Below, in pieces: positions 1-8,642 of a stretch of DNA of 64,000 nucleotides. A program made the translations under genes and the position numbers. The DNA comes from Pontibacter pamirensis (GTDB lineage: Bacteria; Bacteroidota; Bacteroidia; Cytophagales; Hymenobacteraceae). The DNA lies in assembly GCF_010015475.1 (NCBI RefSeq), contig NZ_SSNI01000007.1, positions 62,001 to 126,000 of the forward strand, read 5' to 3'. The notes under the pieces were generated by a model. It was not told where the DNA came from and did not search any database. It worked only from the letters and a program-made list of their open reading frames with translations. How positions within the stretch are numbered: the first letter of the stretch is position 1; every line of letters starts with the position of its first letter.

Positions 1-457
1 CACTGTGCTCTGAGTCTACAGGATATATGTTCACCCCATATTCCTTCGCCAAGCCTGTTACCAGCTGCCCTGCCACTACCAGCGTCTCTTTGTTTGCTAG
101 GGCAATTTGCTTGCCAGCTTTTATAGCCCGAATGGTAGGTTGCAAGCCTTCATAACCTACCATGGCCGTGAGCACCATGTCCACGGTGCCCATTTCTACC
201 ACCGAGCAAAGGGCATTGGTTCCGGCATACACTTTCACATCTGCCTGCTGCAGCGCGTCTCGCACCTGCTCGTACAGGTCTTCTCTAGCAATAACAACAG
301 CATTGGGTTTAAACTCCAGTGCCTGCTGAATCAGCAGGTCGGCATTGCTGTGGGCAGTAATCACCTCCACTTCAAAGCTTTCAGGGTTGGCTTTTATTAC
401 ATCTAACGCCTGTGTACCAATGGAACCGGTGGAGCCTAATATGGCTATTCTCTTCAT
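1..457 (-). CDS. dxr: 1-deoxy-D-xylulose 5-phosphate reductoisomerase, N-terminal part
   Basis: NADPH-dependent enzyme that rearranges and reduces 1-deoxy-D-xylulose 5-phosphate to 2-C-methyl-D-erythritol 4-phosphate, the second step of the MEP isoprenoid pathway in the cytosol. The reading frame begins at the ATG complementary to 455-457 and runs off the left edge, so only about 152 of the usual ~390 residues are present. The N-terminus MKRIAILGSTGSIG is the NADPH-binding Rossmann loop typical of the family, and ANKETLVVAG, about 125 residues in, is the conserved loop before the metal/substrate site. The GH3-family gene lies 223 bases upstream on the same strand; co-transcription is possible but not shown. 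Confidence 0.95.
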   Translation of the reverse strand, partial: MKRIAILGSTGSIGTQALDVIKANPESFEVEVITAHSNADLLIQQALEFKPNAVVIAREDLYEQVRDALQQADVKVYAGTNALCSVVEMGTVDMVLTAMVGYEGLQPTIRAIKAGKQIALANKETLVVAGQLVTGLAKEYGVNIYPVDSEHS

Positions 458-680
458 TTTATCTACTTAAGACACAAGCCATTGCACGCTCGGTTTGTGC
501 CGGTTTTAATTGTTTTCTTCAGGTGAACAGCCGCTATGCTTTCAAATTTGATGAAGTATCTGTCCGAAATGGATTTAAATTATGCTGTCACCCTGAAAGG
601 AACTTGTGACTGAATCTTCAAGCTGTTGATTTCGCCAATAGGATTCTTCCAGAAAGACTGTACGCTGTCCGATTACCCTT

Positions 681-2186
681 TCAATATTTTAATTTGCTGA
701 CTTTCAGCAAGCCGTCTGCTAACTTGCGGTCGTTGCTGAGCCGGGGCACTTTGTTCTGCCCGCCCAACTTGCCCTGCGACTTCATGTATTCGCGGAAGGT
801 GCCTGGCGGGAGCGGGGTAACTTTAAGCTGCTGGAGGATATTGCCTTTGATTAAATCGTAGTAGTATGAGTTCAGCTTCTGCAATTGCTCGTCCAGTTCT
901 TTCGCGAAAGCATCCAGGTTGTGTGGTGCGCGTGCAAATTCTACCAGCCACTCGTGATAAGACTGGCCGTGGCTCTGGCTCACGAAGGGGGCAACTGTAA
1001 ACTCAATTAGCTCTACATTGGTGAACTTTGCCATCGTCAGCTTCATCGCCTTCTCCACCTCCTCGCCTATCACGTGCTCGCCAAATGCAGAGATAAAGTG
1101 CTTGATGCGCCCACTCACAATCAGCTTATAGGGCTTTACAGAGGTAAACTTCACCGTGTCTCCAATAGAATAGCCCCAAAGGCCGGCATTGCTGCTGATA
1201 ACAAGCGCATAGTTCACGCCTACCTCTACCTCCCCGATGGTGAGGCGGGTGGGGTTTTCGTTGAAGAACTCCTCCGTAGGGATAAACTCATAGAAGATAC
1301 CAGAGTTCAGCAACAGCAGCAGCCCACTGTCGTTCTGCTTGTCCTGGTAAGCAAAAAAGCCCTCTGAAGCCGGAAACAGCTCAATGGAATCGACCTGCCT
1401 GCCAACTGACTCAAATAGCTTTTTACGGTATGGCTCAAAGTTAACGCCTCCATACACGAAAAGCCGGAAGTTCGGGAAGATGTCTTTGATGGGTTTCCCT
1501 GTCTGCCGTATCAGCTTATCGAAGTACATCTGCACCCAAGGCGGAATGCCCGAGATGAGCGTCATGTTCTGGTCAATGGTCTCTTCAATGATCTGGTCCA
1601 GCTTCGTTTCCCAATCTTCAATGCAATTGGTCTCGTAACTCGGTAGCTGGTTCGTGCGCAGGTAACCCGGCACGTGGTGGTTGGCTATACCTGACAAACG
1701 GCCCGTGTGTATGCCGCCCACTTCCTCTAATACAGGGCTTCCGGACAGGAATATCAGCTTACCATCCAGGAACTGAGAGCGTCCTGTTTCAAATACATAA
1801 GCCAATAATGCGTCGCGGGCACCATCTATATGGTTCGATATAGAATCGCGGGTAATGGGAATATACTTGGTACCCGAGGTAGTGCCCGAGGTTTTAGCGA
1901 GGTACAAAGGTTTCCCGGGCCACAACACATCCTTCTCCCCTTGTTTTACCTGAGTAAAATAGCCTTTCAATCCCTCATAATCACGCACAGGAACAGCCTT
2001 TACAAAATCGGCATGCGATTTTATGCCGGGAAAACCATGATCGCGGCCAAAGCGGGTGTGCTGCGCTTTATGCAGGATATTTTTAAAAATTGTCTGCTGT
2101 GCCTCCACCGGGTTATCTATCCAGCTTTGATGCTTTCTGTGCACATAAGCGGCCAATGGCTTGCTCAACAATGCTTTTACACCCAT
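681..2186 (-). CDS. GH3 auxin-responsive promoter family protein (acyl-acid-amido synthetase-like)
   Basis: 501 residues, the usual length of bacterial GH3-family proteins. These belong to the ANL adenylating superfamily, which activates a carboxylic acid with ATP; plant members then join it to an amino acid. The substrate of bacterial members is generally unknown and no auxin role should be assumed. Visible family features are the ATP-binding segment LAKTSGTTSGTKYIPIT near residue 95, the FPASEGFF segment near residue 275, and the C-terminal stretch SAFGEHVIGEEVEKA near residue 370. There is no signal peptide, so it is probably cytosolic. It is divergent from the osmC-like gene and upstream of dxr. 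Family membership is firm; activity is inferred. Confidence 0.85.
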   Translation of the reverse strand: MGVKALLSKPLAAYVHRKHQSWIDNPVEAQQTIFKNILHKAQHTRFGRDHGFPGIKSHADFVKAVPVRDYEGLKGYFTQVKQGEKDVLWPGKPLYLAKTSGTTSGTKYIPITRDSISNHIDGARDALLAYVFETGRSQFLDGKLIFLSGSPVLEEVGGIHTGRLSGIANHHVPGYLRTNQLPSYETNCIEDWETKLDQIIEETIDQNMTLISGIPPWVQMYFDKLIRQTGKPIKDIFPNFRLFVYGGVNFEPYRKKLFESVGRQVDSIELFPASEGFFAYQDKQNDSGLLLLLNSGIFYEFIPTEEFFNENPTRLTIGEVEVGVNYALVISSNAGLWGYSIGDTVKFTSVKPYKLIVSGRIKHFISAFGEHVIGEEVEKAMKLTMAKFTNVELIEFTVAPFVSQSHGQSYHEWLVEFARAPHNLDAFAKELDEQLQKLNSYYYDLIKGNILQQLKVTPLPPGTFREYMKSQGKLGGQNKVPRLSNDRKLADGLLKVSKLKY

Positions 2187-2496
2187 ACAACTCCTTTTGA
2201 TGTGAGGTAAAGATAAATAGTTAAAGCGGCATTGTCATAATCCGGCAGGAAGATAGAATTATTAAGTAAATCTACATGGTATAACTGTACATGCCACAAG
2301 GCTTCTATACATGGAATAAATCATTAGTGAAAGGAGGCAAAACCTTGGTTCTGACAGCACCCATGCCATATTTTTGTCTTTTTATCTATCCTGAGCAATG
2401 TTTCTTTTAGAAAGTTCAAAACCTCCTGCACCAGTTTAAGTTTATACTATTATCTATTATACTATAAAAACATTATACTATAAAAACCATAAAACT
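2187..2496. other. Divergent intergenic region between GH3 and osmC-like genes
   Basis: 310 bases with no plausible gene. It must hold the promoters for both divergent genes. The only structure I see is the 16-base tandem repeat just before the osmC-like start (2456-2487); the rest is AT-rich without a recognisable RNA or terminator. Confidence 0.5.
2456..2487 (+). repeat. Tandem 16-bp direct repeat in the osmC-like leader
   Basis: The unit ATTATACTATAAAAAC occurs twice head to tail (2456-2471 and 2472-2487), followed by the related CATAAAACT just before the ATG at 2497. The unit resembles a TATA-type -7 box, so the duplication could double a promoter element or a leader ribosome-loading tract. 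The copies are seen directly; the role is inferred. Confidence 0.6.
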
Positions 2497-2931
2497 ATGA
2501 AAAAACACAAAGCAGAAGCAAGATGGAACAAAGGCCTGAAAGACGGCAACGGCGAAGTAAAAACCGGAAATGGTGCCGTACAGGCGAAATACACCTATGC
2601 CTCACGCTTTGGCGACAGTACCAGTGGCACCTCGCCGGAGGAGTTGATTGGAGCCGCTCATTCCGGTTGCTTCTCTATGTTCCTGAGCGCCCTGATGGGA
2701 AATGAGAACCTATCGCCGGAGTATGTGGAGACAAAGGCAAATGTATACCTTGGTGAAAAAGACGGCGGACCGCTAATTGAGAAGATAGAACTGACTACCG
2801 AGGCGAAAGTAGACGGCTTAGACAATGACAAGTTTCAGGAACTGGTGCAGAAAGCGAAAGCCGGTTGCCCAGTGTCGAAAGCGTTGGCATCTGTTCCGGA
2901 GATAACGGTGCAGGCAACTCTTAAAGAATAA
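2497..2931 (+). CDS. osmC: OsmC family peroxiredoxin
   Basis: 144 residues, the full length of the OsmC/Ohr family, whose members are cytosolic thiol peroxidases that reduce organic hydroperoxides. Both catalytic cysteines are in their expected settings: Cys58 in HSGCFSM and Cys124 in AGCPVSKAL. The segment GTSPEELIGAAHSGCFS is the family signature. The osmotically inducible subgroup fits better than Ohr because of the N-terminal AEARWNKGLKDG strand. It follows a repeated promoter-like leader and is 60 bases upstream of a small membrane-protein gene on the same strand. Assignment of the exact subgroup is by motif only. Confidence 0.92.
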   Translation: MKKHKAEARWNKGLKDGNGEVKTGNGAVQAKYTYASRFGDSTSGTSPEELIGAAHSGCFSMFLSALMGNENLSPEYVETKANVYLGEKDGGPLIEKIELTTEAKVDGLDNDKFQELVQKAKAGCPVSKALASVPEITVQATLKE

Positions 2932-2991
2932 ATTATTATATTGCGGGGAGGCGATACTGAAGCCGCTTATGTTTTACTTTAACCCCTGAAT

Positions 2992-3501
2992 ATGGCAGCA
3001 TCTGGCAGTAGTGCTCGGTCTTCCCTTATTGTGCAGCTTAGCCCTACACGCAGCGCAAAGCTTTCTTTTACGGTACAGATCGTACTCGCGCTTTTCTGGC
3101 TCGCCTGGGCATCTGTGTTGCTCTTGTCTCAAAACCCTACAAATGACCAGAATTACTTTTACTATGCCTTCTTTGGGCTGGCAATCGTTTTTCTGGGATA
3201 TGTAGTCCTGCAAAACACATCTGTGTTTGGAGTGCAGTCTTACATTGAGGTGACGCGGCAGTACATTGTTCAGAAGTTTGGAGTGTTCAGAACTAAGCAC
3301 ATCATACCAATACCAGAAATAAGCGCGGTGCATATTTCGCCGCTGGCGCTTCGTATTACACTAAAGGACGACTCTAAAGTTTATTTAGATCTGAAACAGG
3401 TGCGTAAAAAGAAAGACCTTGAGAAGATTAAGACCAAAATCAGGGATTTAGGCGTAGAGCATAACTTTTCGTTAACGGAAACGGCTAACTACACCACTTG
3501 A
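2992..3501 (+). CDS. Two-TM membrane protein, PH-like fold possible
   Basis: 169 residues, not recognised by name. Two hydrophobic segments are visible, at about residues 25-45 (IVLALFWLAWASVLLL) and 54-72 (AFFGLAIVFLGYVVLQ). They are followed by a soluble tail of about 95 residues with alternating strands, for example RQYIVQKFGVFRTKHI and LRITLKDDSKVYLDL, and a lysine-rich helix. This architecture resembles small bacterial pleckstrin-homology-like membrane proteins, but the resemblance is weak. It lies between osmC and the strong terminator at 3521-3560, so it probably ends the osmC transcript. Function unknown. Confidence 0.75.
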   Translation: MAASGSSARSSLIVQLSPTRSAKLSFTVQIVLALFWLAWASVLLLSQNPTNDQNYFYYAFFGLAIVFLGYVVLQNTSVFGVQSYIEVTRQYIVQKFGVFRTKHIIPIPEISAVHISPLALRITLKDDSKVYLDLKQVRKKKDLEKIKTKIRDLGVEHNFSLTETANYTT

Positions 3502-3520
3502 CATGCCCAAAATGATATAA

Positions 3521-3560
3521 AAAAGGCCGGGGCTACATATTAGTGTAGCCCCGGCCTTTT
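3521..3560. terminator. Bidirectional rho-independent terminator (after 2992-3501 gene / after dnaA)
   Basis: A perfect 16-bp stem AAAAGGCCGGGGCTAC (3521-3536) pairs with 3545-3560 around an 8-base loop. It has A's on one side and T's on the other, so it can stop both the rightward membrane-protein transcript and the leftward dnaA transcript. Confidence 0.93.
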
Positions 3561-3585
3561 TTATATATACAATATTCGTTTCTGA

Positions 3586-5022
3586 TTAGCCTGCCTTCGA
3601 CTTAAACTTCTTCTGAAGCTCCTGAATGCTTACTTTAAACTTTTTGTCTGTGTCAATAAGGTCTGACACTGTTTGCACGGAGTGGATTACAGTGCTGTGG
3701 TCGCGGCCACCGAAGTGGTAGCCTATGGATTTAAGGGAATGGCTGGTAAACTCTTTTGCAAAATACATGGCTACCTGCCGCGCTGTCACGATCTCTTTCT
3801 TCCGCGTTTTGGCTTTCAGCGAGTCTAGGCTCACCTGAAAGTACTCTGCCACTGTTTTCTGGATGAAGTCGAGGTTTACCTCTGTCTCTACATCCTCTAT
3901 GATATGTTTCAGGGCCTGCTTGGCAAGCTCCAGGTCAATTTCTTTGCGGTTCAGGGACGATTGGGCAATAAGCGAAATCAACACCCCTTCCAGTTCACGT
4001 ACGTTTGTATCCACGCTGTACGCCAGGTACTCCACCACGTTATCCGGTATGTCAATGCCGTCGCTCTGCATCTTTTTCTGTATGATGGCCATACGCGTCT
4101 CGAAGTCAGGGCTCTGCAGGTCAGCGGTCAGGCCCCACTTAAAGCGGGATAAAAGTCGCTCTTCCAGGCCCTTCAGGTCGCGTGGCGGACAGTCGGAAGT
4201 CATTACGATCTGCTTGCCGGACTGGTGCAGGTGGTTGAAGATGTGGAAGAACATTTCCTGCGTTTTGTCTTTGCCACTTAGGAATTGTACATCGTCGATG
4301 ATCAGGATATCCACCAGCAGGTAAAAGTTGGCGAAGTCCTGTACGTTGTTTGTTTTTACCGACTCAATGAACTGGTTTACAAACTTCTCCGACGACACAT
4401 ACAGCACAAACTTATCCGGGTTGCTGTTTTTGATGTGGTTGCCTATGGCCTGCACGAGGTGCGTTTTGCCAAGCCCCACACCGCCATATACCATCAGCGG
4501 GTTAAAAGAAGTTGTACCCGGCTTATTCGCCACGGCGAAACCTGCTGAGCGGGCCAGGCGGTTACAGTCTCCCTCAATGTAATTTTCGAAGTTATAAGCC
4601 GAGTTCAGCTGCGAGTTCAGGAAGTTCCGGTCAATGGTCTTAGACTCGAAGGGGCTTTTTATAAAGTTTTGCTCCGGCCTGTAAGAGTTAACAACAGCCT
4701 GTGGTATTTTCTTTGTGGGTATGTTAACAGTCTGTGGCTTATTTGCTTCGTTGCCACGGTCTATGATAATGGAATACTCCAGGCGGCCTTCGCTGCCCAG
4801 TTCCTGATAGATGACCTTCTTTAAGAGCTGCACATAATGCTCCTCCAGCCATTCATAAAAGAATTGGCTAGGCACTTGTATCGTCAGTACACTATCCCGC
4901 AGCGATATAGGCTTAATCGGCTCAAACCAAGTTTTAAAACTTTGCTCGCCAATGTTTTCCTTTATCACCTGCAGGCAGTTACTCCATACAGTCGAACAGT
5001 CTTTGATCATCCAATTTTCCAA
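3586..5022 (-). CDS. dnaA: Chromosomal replication initiator protein DnaA
   Basis: AAA+ ATPase that binds DnaA boxes and melts the replication origin. At 478 residues it has normal length. Domain I covers about residues 1-85. The linker is followed by the AAA+ core with Walker A GGVGLGKTH near residue 180 and Walker B IIDDVQFLSG near 240. Domain IV carries the DNA-binding signature GYHFGGRDHSTVIHS near 430. The start chosen gives MENWMIKDCSTVW; a second in-frame ATG five codons in (MIKDC) is an alternative. The 94 bases upstream are AT-rich but show no TTATCCACA-type boxes, so no origin is called here. Its neighbours are not dnaN or gyrB. Confidence 0.97.
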   Translation of the reverse strand: MENWMIKDCSTVWSNCLQVIKENIGEQSFKTWFEPIKPISLRDSVLTIQVPSQFFYEWLEEHYVQLLKKVIYQELGSEGRLEYSIIIDRGNEANKPQTVNIPTKKIPQAVVNSYRPEQNFIKSPFESKTIDRNFLNSQLNSAYNFENYIEGDCNRLARSAGFAVANKPGTTSFNPLMVYGGVGLGKTHLVQAIGNHIKNSNPDKFVLYVSSEKFVNQFIESVKTNNVQDFANFYLLVDILIIDDVQFLSGKDKTQEMFFHIFNHLHQSGKQIVMTSDCPPRDLKGLEERLLSRFKWGLTADLQSPDFETRMAIIQKKMQSDGIDIPDNVVEYLAYSVDTNVRELEGVLISLIAQSSLNRKEIDLELAKQALKHIIEDVETEVNLDFIQKTVAEYFQVSLDSLKAKTRKKEIVTARQVAMYFAKEFTSHSLKSIGYHFGGRDHSTVIHSVQTVSDLIDTDKKFKVSIQELQKKFKSKAG

Positions 5023-5116
5023 AACGCATAAGTTCCGTTTGAGTGAAACAAACCTCTCCTTAGAGGCAGGGGGGTTACAAATTTGATTAAATATCCTTAA
5101 ACAAAAAATTATTTTT

Positions 5117-6052
5117 TTACGAAGTTGTTACAGGTGTGTTAACTGGCAGAGCAGCCGTTCTCACATCTGTTTTCTTCTTCGACCTGCGATTGAAGGCAAA
5201 ATCAATCCGGCCCAGAAACAAGCCCGACCAACCCACTTGGTTTACCAGCGTCTCGTGGCCGCTCTCATGTTGCACAACCTCAGGCTGTTCAAGGAAAGTA
5301 TGGGTGTGCGCCCCTAAAACCAGGTCGATGCCTTCTACCTGATTTGCGAGCTTAAGGTCGTCAATTTTTTCCTCTTTGTAACTATACCCTAAGTGTGAAA
5401 GGCAAATTATCAGGTTACACTTTTGTTTCCCGCGCAGCTCCTGCACCATCTCCCGCGCCACAGCCACCGGGTCCTGGTAAACTGTTTCGCCAAAGTTATT
5501 CTTGCCTACAAGGCCATCCAGCTCAATTCCAAGCCCGAACACGCCAACCCGCACGCCCTGCTTTTCAAAAATTTTGGACGGCTGAAAACGGTCTTTTAAA
5601 ATTGTACCGGAAAAATCGTAATTGGCTATGATAAACGGGAACGCAGCATTTGGTAACTGGCGCTCCAGCCCCTTCAGGCCGTTATCGAAGTCATGATTAC
5701 CTAGCGTGGCGGCATCATACTTCATCTCGCTCATCAGCTTAAACTCCAGTTCACCACCGAAGAAGTTGAAGTAAGGAGTGCCCTGCCATATATCACCGGA
5801 ATCCAGGAGCAGCACATTTGGCTCTTCTTTCCGGATCTGCTCAATCAGGGTGGCCCGGCGCGCCATGCCACCCATACCGCCATATTTGCGGCCATCGTCC
5901 GGAAAAGGGTCGATGCGCGAATGCTGGTCGTTGGTATGCAGAATGGTGAGGTTGATGTTTTGTGCCGCCTCTGCCGAGAATGGCAGCCCAAGTAGCGTGA
6001 CACCAGCCGCCCCAAGTGCTGTGTTTTTCAGGAAGTCTCTTCTGTTAATCAT
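5117..6052 (-). CDS. Metallophosphatase half of a split 5'-nucleotidase, Tat-type signal
   Basis: 311 residues matching the N-terminal calcineurin-like domain of UshA-type 5'-nucleotidases. The metal-binding motifs are in order: ILHTNDQHS near residue 36, DSGDIWQG near 85, TLGNHDFDNG near 117, LSHLGYS near 218, and GAHTHTFLE near 247. The N-terminus MINRRDFLKNTALGAAG is a twin-arginine-type signal, so it acts outside the cytoplasm. The C-terminal nucleotide-binding domain normally fused to it is missing; it is encoded by the gene immediately upstream on the same strand (6064-6819), 11 bases away. The two products probably form one nucleotidase; this is an inference from domain content and coupling. 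Confidence 0.9.
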   Translation of the reverse strand: MINRRDFLKNTALGAAGVTLLGLPFSAEAAQNINLTILHTNDQHSRIDPFPDDGRKYGGMGGMARRATLIEQIRKEEPNVLLLDSGDIWQGTPYFNFFGGELEFKLMSEMKYDAATLGNHDFDNGLKGLERQLPNAAFPFIIANYDFSGTILKDRFQPSKIFEKQGVRVGVFGLGIELDGLVGKNNFGETVYQDPVAVAREMVQELRGKQKCNLIICLSHLGYSYKEEKIDDLKLANQVEGIDLVLGAHTHTFLEQPEVVQHESGHETLVNQVGWSGLFLGRIDFAFNRRSKKKTDVRTAALPVNTPVTTS

Positions 6053-6063
6053 GGTTTTTGAAC

Positions 6064-6819
6064 TTATGGGAGGATGGTTACACGCATGGTTGTGTCGGCA
6101 CCTATCGGTTGACCTTTTGCTGTCAGCTGCCGGATTTGCTGCATAATGGCATCCCGCATCATGATACCTACCTTCTCTGATTTCAATGCTTTTTTGAACA
6201 CACTCAGATTATCACCACCACCCGCTAAATAATCGGACGTAACAATTGTATAATTTTGGCTGAGGTCCAGTGGCTCGCCACCAATCATTATATCAATTGC
6301 CTTGCCATTCTGCACCGTGAAGGTGGCATTCGCGATGGGCGCATAGCGCGCCTCGGCGGCAATGTCAAAAAACTCTTTCACGGTGTTTCCGTCCAGAGTC
6401 AGCACAACCAGTTCGTTCTCGAAGGGCATCAGCTCGAAAATAGTACCCACCTTCACCGAACCCATCGGAACAGGCACGCGCAAGCCGCCATTGGTGGTGG
6501 TAGCCATGTCTATCTGTCCGTCATACAGGCTTCTGGACTGCTCCAGCATCAGGTCTACCACAAAATTGCCTAAAGGAGACTGATAGTCGGCCTTTCCTAA
6601 CTCCACTGGGGCCGTGCCTATGATTTCCTCCATCTTGGCTGTTACCTGCTCCCGGTAGGGCGCAATCCGGGCCTCATATTGCGGGTCGGCGGCAATGGTT
6701 TTATCTACCGGCACATCAGTCTCTGCCAGGCTGGGCGAAGCGACCCAGGTGCGCTGGCACGAAGCCAGGCTGAGGGCCAGTAGCAGAGCGGCTGTGGTTT
6801 TTGAAAAATAACAGGTCAT
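6064..6819 (-). CDS. 5'-nucleotidase C-terminal domain lipoprotein
   Basis: 251 residues corresponding to the C-terminal domain (5_nucleotid_C) of UshA/CpdB-type nucleotidases, which binds the nucleoside. Characteristic segments are LGNFVVDLMLEQSR, TTTNGGLRVPVPMG and TSDYLAGGGDNLSVF. The N-terminus LLLALSLASCQRT is a lipobox, so it is a lipid-anchored exported protein. It is the first gene of a two-gene minus-strand unit with the metallophosphatase 5117-6052. The order is therefore C-terminal domain first, the reverse of the domain order in the fused enzymes. Confidence 0.9.
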   Translation of the reverse strand: MTCYFSKTTAALLLALSLASCQRTWVASPSLAETDVPVDKTIAADPQYEARIAPYREQVTAKMEEIIGTAPVELGKADYQSPLGNFVVDLMLEQSRSLYDGQIDMATTTNGGLRVPVPMGSVKVGTIFELMPFENELVVLTLDGNTVKEFFDIAAEARYAPIANATFTVQNGKAIDIMIGGEPLDLSQNYTIVTSDYLAGGGDNLSVFKKALKSEKVGIMMRDAIMQQIRQLTAKGQPIGADTTMRVTILP

Positions 6820-7001
6820 GTGTTTATTCTGAAATTGTACTCAAAGTTATCAGCCTCTGCAACACTTACCAAACGGAGTAGGTTCGGCTATAAAACTTTA
6901 CAGCCGATTCCCTTGAAAAAGAGTATAAATATTTTTATATTTCTCTACTGATTAGTGTTGAAACTTGGTATCTTGTGTTAAACTACCAACACTTCTCTTC
7001 T

Positions 7002-8399
7002 ATGAAAGCAAAATTGATCGTTAGCGCCTTAGCACTGCTCCTGCTGCCGCTGTTTGTAAATGCCACGCACATAGCGGGCGGTTACATCAGCTACTCTGTA
7101 GACCCGCAGAATCCGCGCATGTACCACTTTACCCAAACCATCTATAAGGATATTGCTTCTTCCGCAGACGAACCAATAATCAATGTTAGTATGGGAGATG
7201 GTAATACAGTAGAAGTACCCCGCATGGAGGTAAAAGCATATAGCAAACAATATAGTGTTGATACATATATCTGGAGCTATGCCTATGCTACTACCGGTGA
7301 CTTTATTGTAGTTTATACACGCACAGGCAGGAACTTAAATCAAATCAATATCCCCGCACCATCAGACCAAAAGTCCTTTTATATCTACACGAATGTAAAA
7401 GTAAACCCGCTTTTGGTAAATAATAATGGAGTTAAGCTTGCCAGCACACCACTTTTTGTGGCTTACACCGGAGAAGAAACAAAGCACAATTTTATCTCTT
7501 ATGATGCTGATGGAGATAAACTGACTTATGCTTTGGTCATTCCTAAAGAGGGTACTGCAGAAGGAAGTGGCATGAACATACCGGGTTATTCATTTCCGGA
7601 AGGGCTCACAATAGATAAGTTTGGAGAACTACGTTGGAGGGCGCCAGCACTGAAAGGTGAGTATGCCGTAGCTGTCAAAATCACAGAACATCGCAATGGG
7701 CAACCCATCGGGTACACCGTAATTGATTTTAATTTCCATGTAATAGATCGTGCACAGCAGCCCACGCTCACACTACTGAACCAGGACAGGCTTGTTGTAA
7801 ATTATGATGGTTCTATACTTGCCCGCCCCGACCAGCCATTTAAACTGGAGTATTTCCTGAGAAACGTAGCGGGCGCTAACTTTTCACTTTATGCCAGGCA
7901 GTTCAGTGACCTTGACACCTTAGACCTTGCCTCTCCCAATGTTGTGATGCGTGATTCTGCAGGCGGGCAAGCTGTCACCCTCACTTTCACCCCTGCTGCT
8001 GACCTCGTGCGCCAGGAGCCTTACATTATTGGGATGCGCGGACAAGCAGATATTGGTCCTGAACAGGGAACGTATTATCAGCCTCACTATTTCGACTGGA
8101 GCTACGCCTACCTTGTAGTAGGAGAACAGCAACCAACGTCAACTGAGGGAGAGCTTGCCAAGGCAGGATTTCTTCTTTACCCCAACCCCGTTTCTAATAG
8201 ATTCGTGATAGAGGCTCCGGACATGCCTGCCATGCGCATGCAACTGATTGATGCAACAGGAAAGGCAGTAGGCGTACTCTCGCTCAAACCCGGCAGTAAC
8301 CATTTAACGAAGCCCGCCGCTCTGGCTGGCGGCTTATACTTCTATACCATCACCAGCCGCCATAAACCGATAGGCACTGGCAGATTGGTGGTGCAATAA
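7002..8399 (+). CDS. Secreted surface protein with T9SS type A C-terminal sorting domain
   Basis: 465 residues from the ATG at 7002, which directly precedes a typical signal peptide (MKAKLIVSALALLLLPLFVNA); an upstream GTG at 6975 is less likely. The mature N-terminus THIAGGYISY is common in large Bacteroidota adhesion or gliding-associated proteins. The middle is beta-rich, with a cadherin/Ig-like segment FISYDADGDKLTYALV near residue 175. The last ~80 residues (LYPNPVSNRFVI... GGLYFYTI ... GRLVV) are a type A domain that directs export by the type IX secretion system and surface anchoring. The secretion machinery is not in this window. Binding partner unknown. Confidence 0.88.
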   Translation: MKAKLIVSALALLLLPLFVNATHIAGGYISYSVDPQNPRMYHFTQTIYKDIASSADEPIINVSMGDGNTVEVPRMEVKAYSKQYSVDTYIWSYAYATTGDFIVVYTRTGRNLNQINIPAPSDQKSFYIYTNVKVNPLLVNNNGVKLASTPLFVAYTGEETKHNFISYDADGDKLTYALVIPKEGTAEGSGMNIPGYSFPEGLTIDKFGELRWRAPALKGEYAVAVKITEHRNGQPIGYTVIDFNFHVIDRAQQPTLTLLNQDRLVVNYDGSILARPDQPFKLEYFLRNVAGANFSLYARQFSDLDTLDLASPNVVMRDSAGGQAVTLTFTPAADLVRQEPYIIGMRGQADIGPEQGTYYQPHYFDWSYAYLVVGEQQPTSTEGELAKAGFLLYPNPVSNRFVIEAPDMPAMRMQLIDATGKAVGVLSLKPGSNHLTKPAALAGGLYFYTITSRHKPIGTGRLVVQ

Positions 8400-8434
8400 C
8401 AGTAAAGGCAGCTCAAAAGGCTGCCTTTACTGTT
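8398..8434 (+). terminator. Rho-independent terminator overlapping the stop codon of 7002-8399
   Basis: A 15-bp perfect stem AACAGTAAAGGCAGC (8398-8412) pairs with 8420-8434 around a 7-base loop. The stem includes the last bases of the TAA stop codon. There is no long T tract, but AT-rich sequence follows. Confidence 0.75.
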
Positions 8435-8455
8435 ATTATAACTTATGTTGTGCAA

Positions 8456-8608
8456 AAGTCCTAGCGGGACAAACTGTTGATAGCCTAATAATGTGAAAGC
8501 AAATTAGCTCCAGGGGAGCCGCCTGTGAATAAAAGTAAACAGGTCGCTCCTCTGGAGCTAAAGCTTAACAAAATTATTTTCTATCAACAGATCGTCCCGC
8601 TGGGACTT
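8456..8608. repeat. Nested imperfect palindrome (REP-like intergenic element)
   Basis: Two inverted repeats are nested. The outer arms 8456-8483 and 8581-8608 (28 bases each) share an AGTCC.AGCGGGAC...CTGTTGATAG core with three mismatches. The inner arms 8504-8526 and 8539-8561 (23 bases each) share TTAGCTCCAG.GGAGC..CCTGT. The compensating differences between arms suggest a conserved stem-loop rather than a recent duplication. It lies between the T9SS protein terminator and the end of the convergent M20 gene. Likely a mobile or regulatory REP-type element; family not named. Confidence 0.75.
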
Positions 8609-8642
8609 CAGCTTGAAATTAAGTTTGCGCAATTACCGCCTG

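Noticed and set aside
5023..5116. Replication origin next to dnaA
   Set aside because: AT-rich but no DnaA-box (TTATCCACA-type) cluster seen; in Bacteroidota dnaA is often not at oriC.
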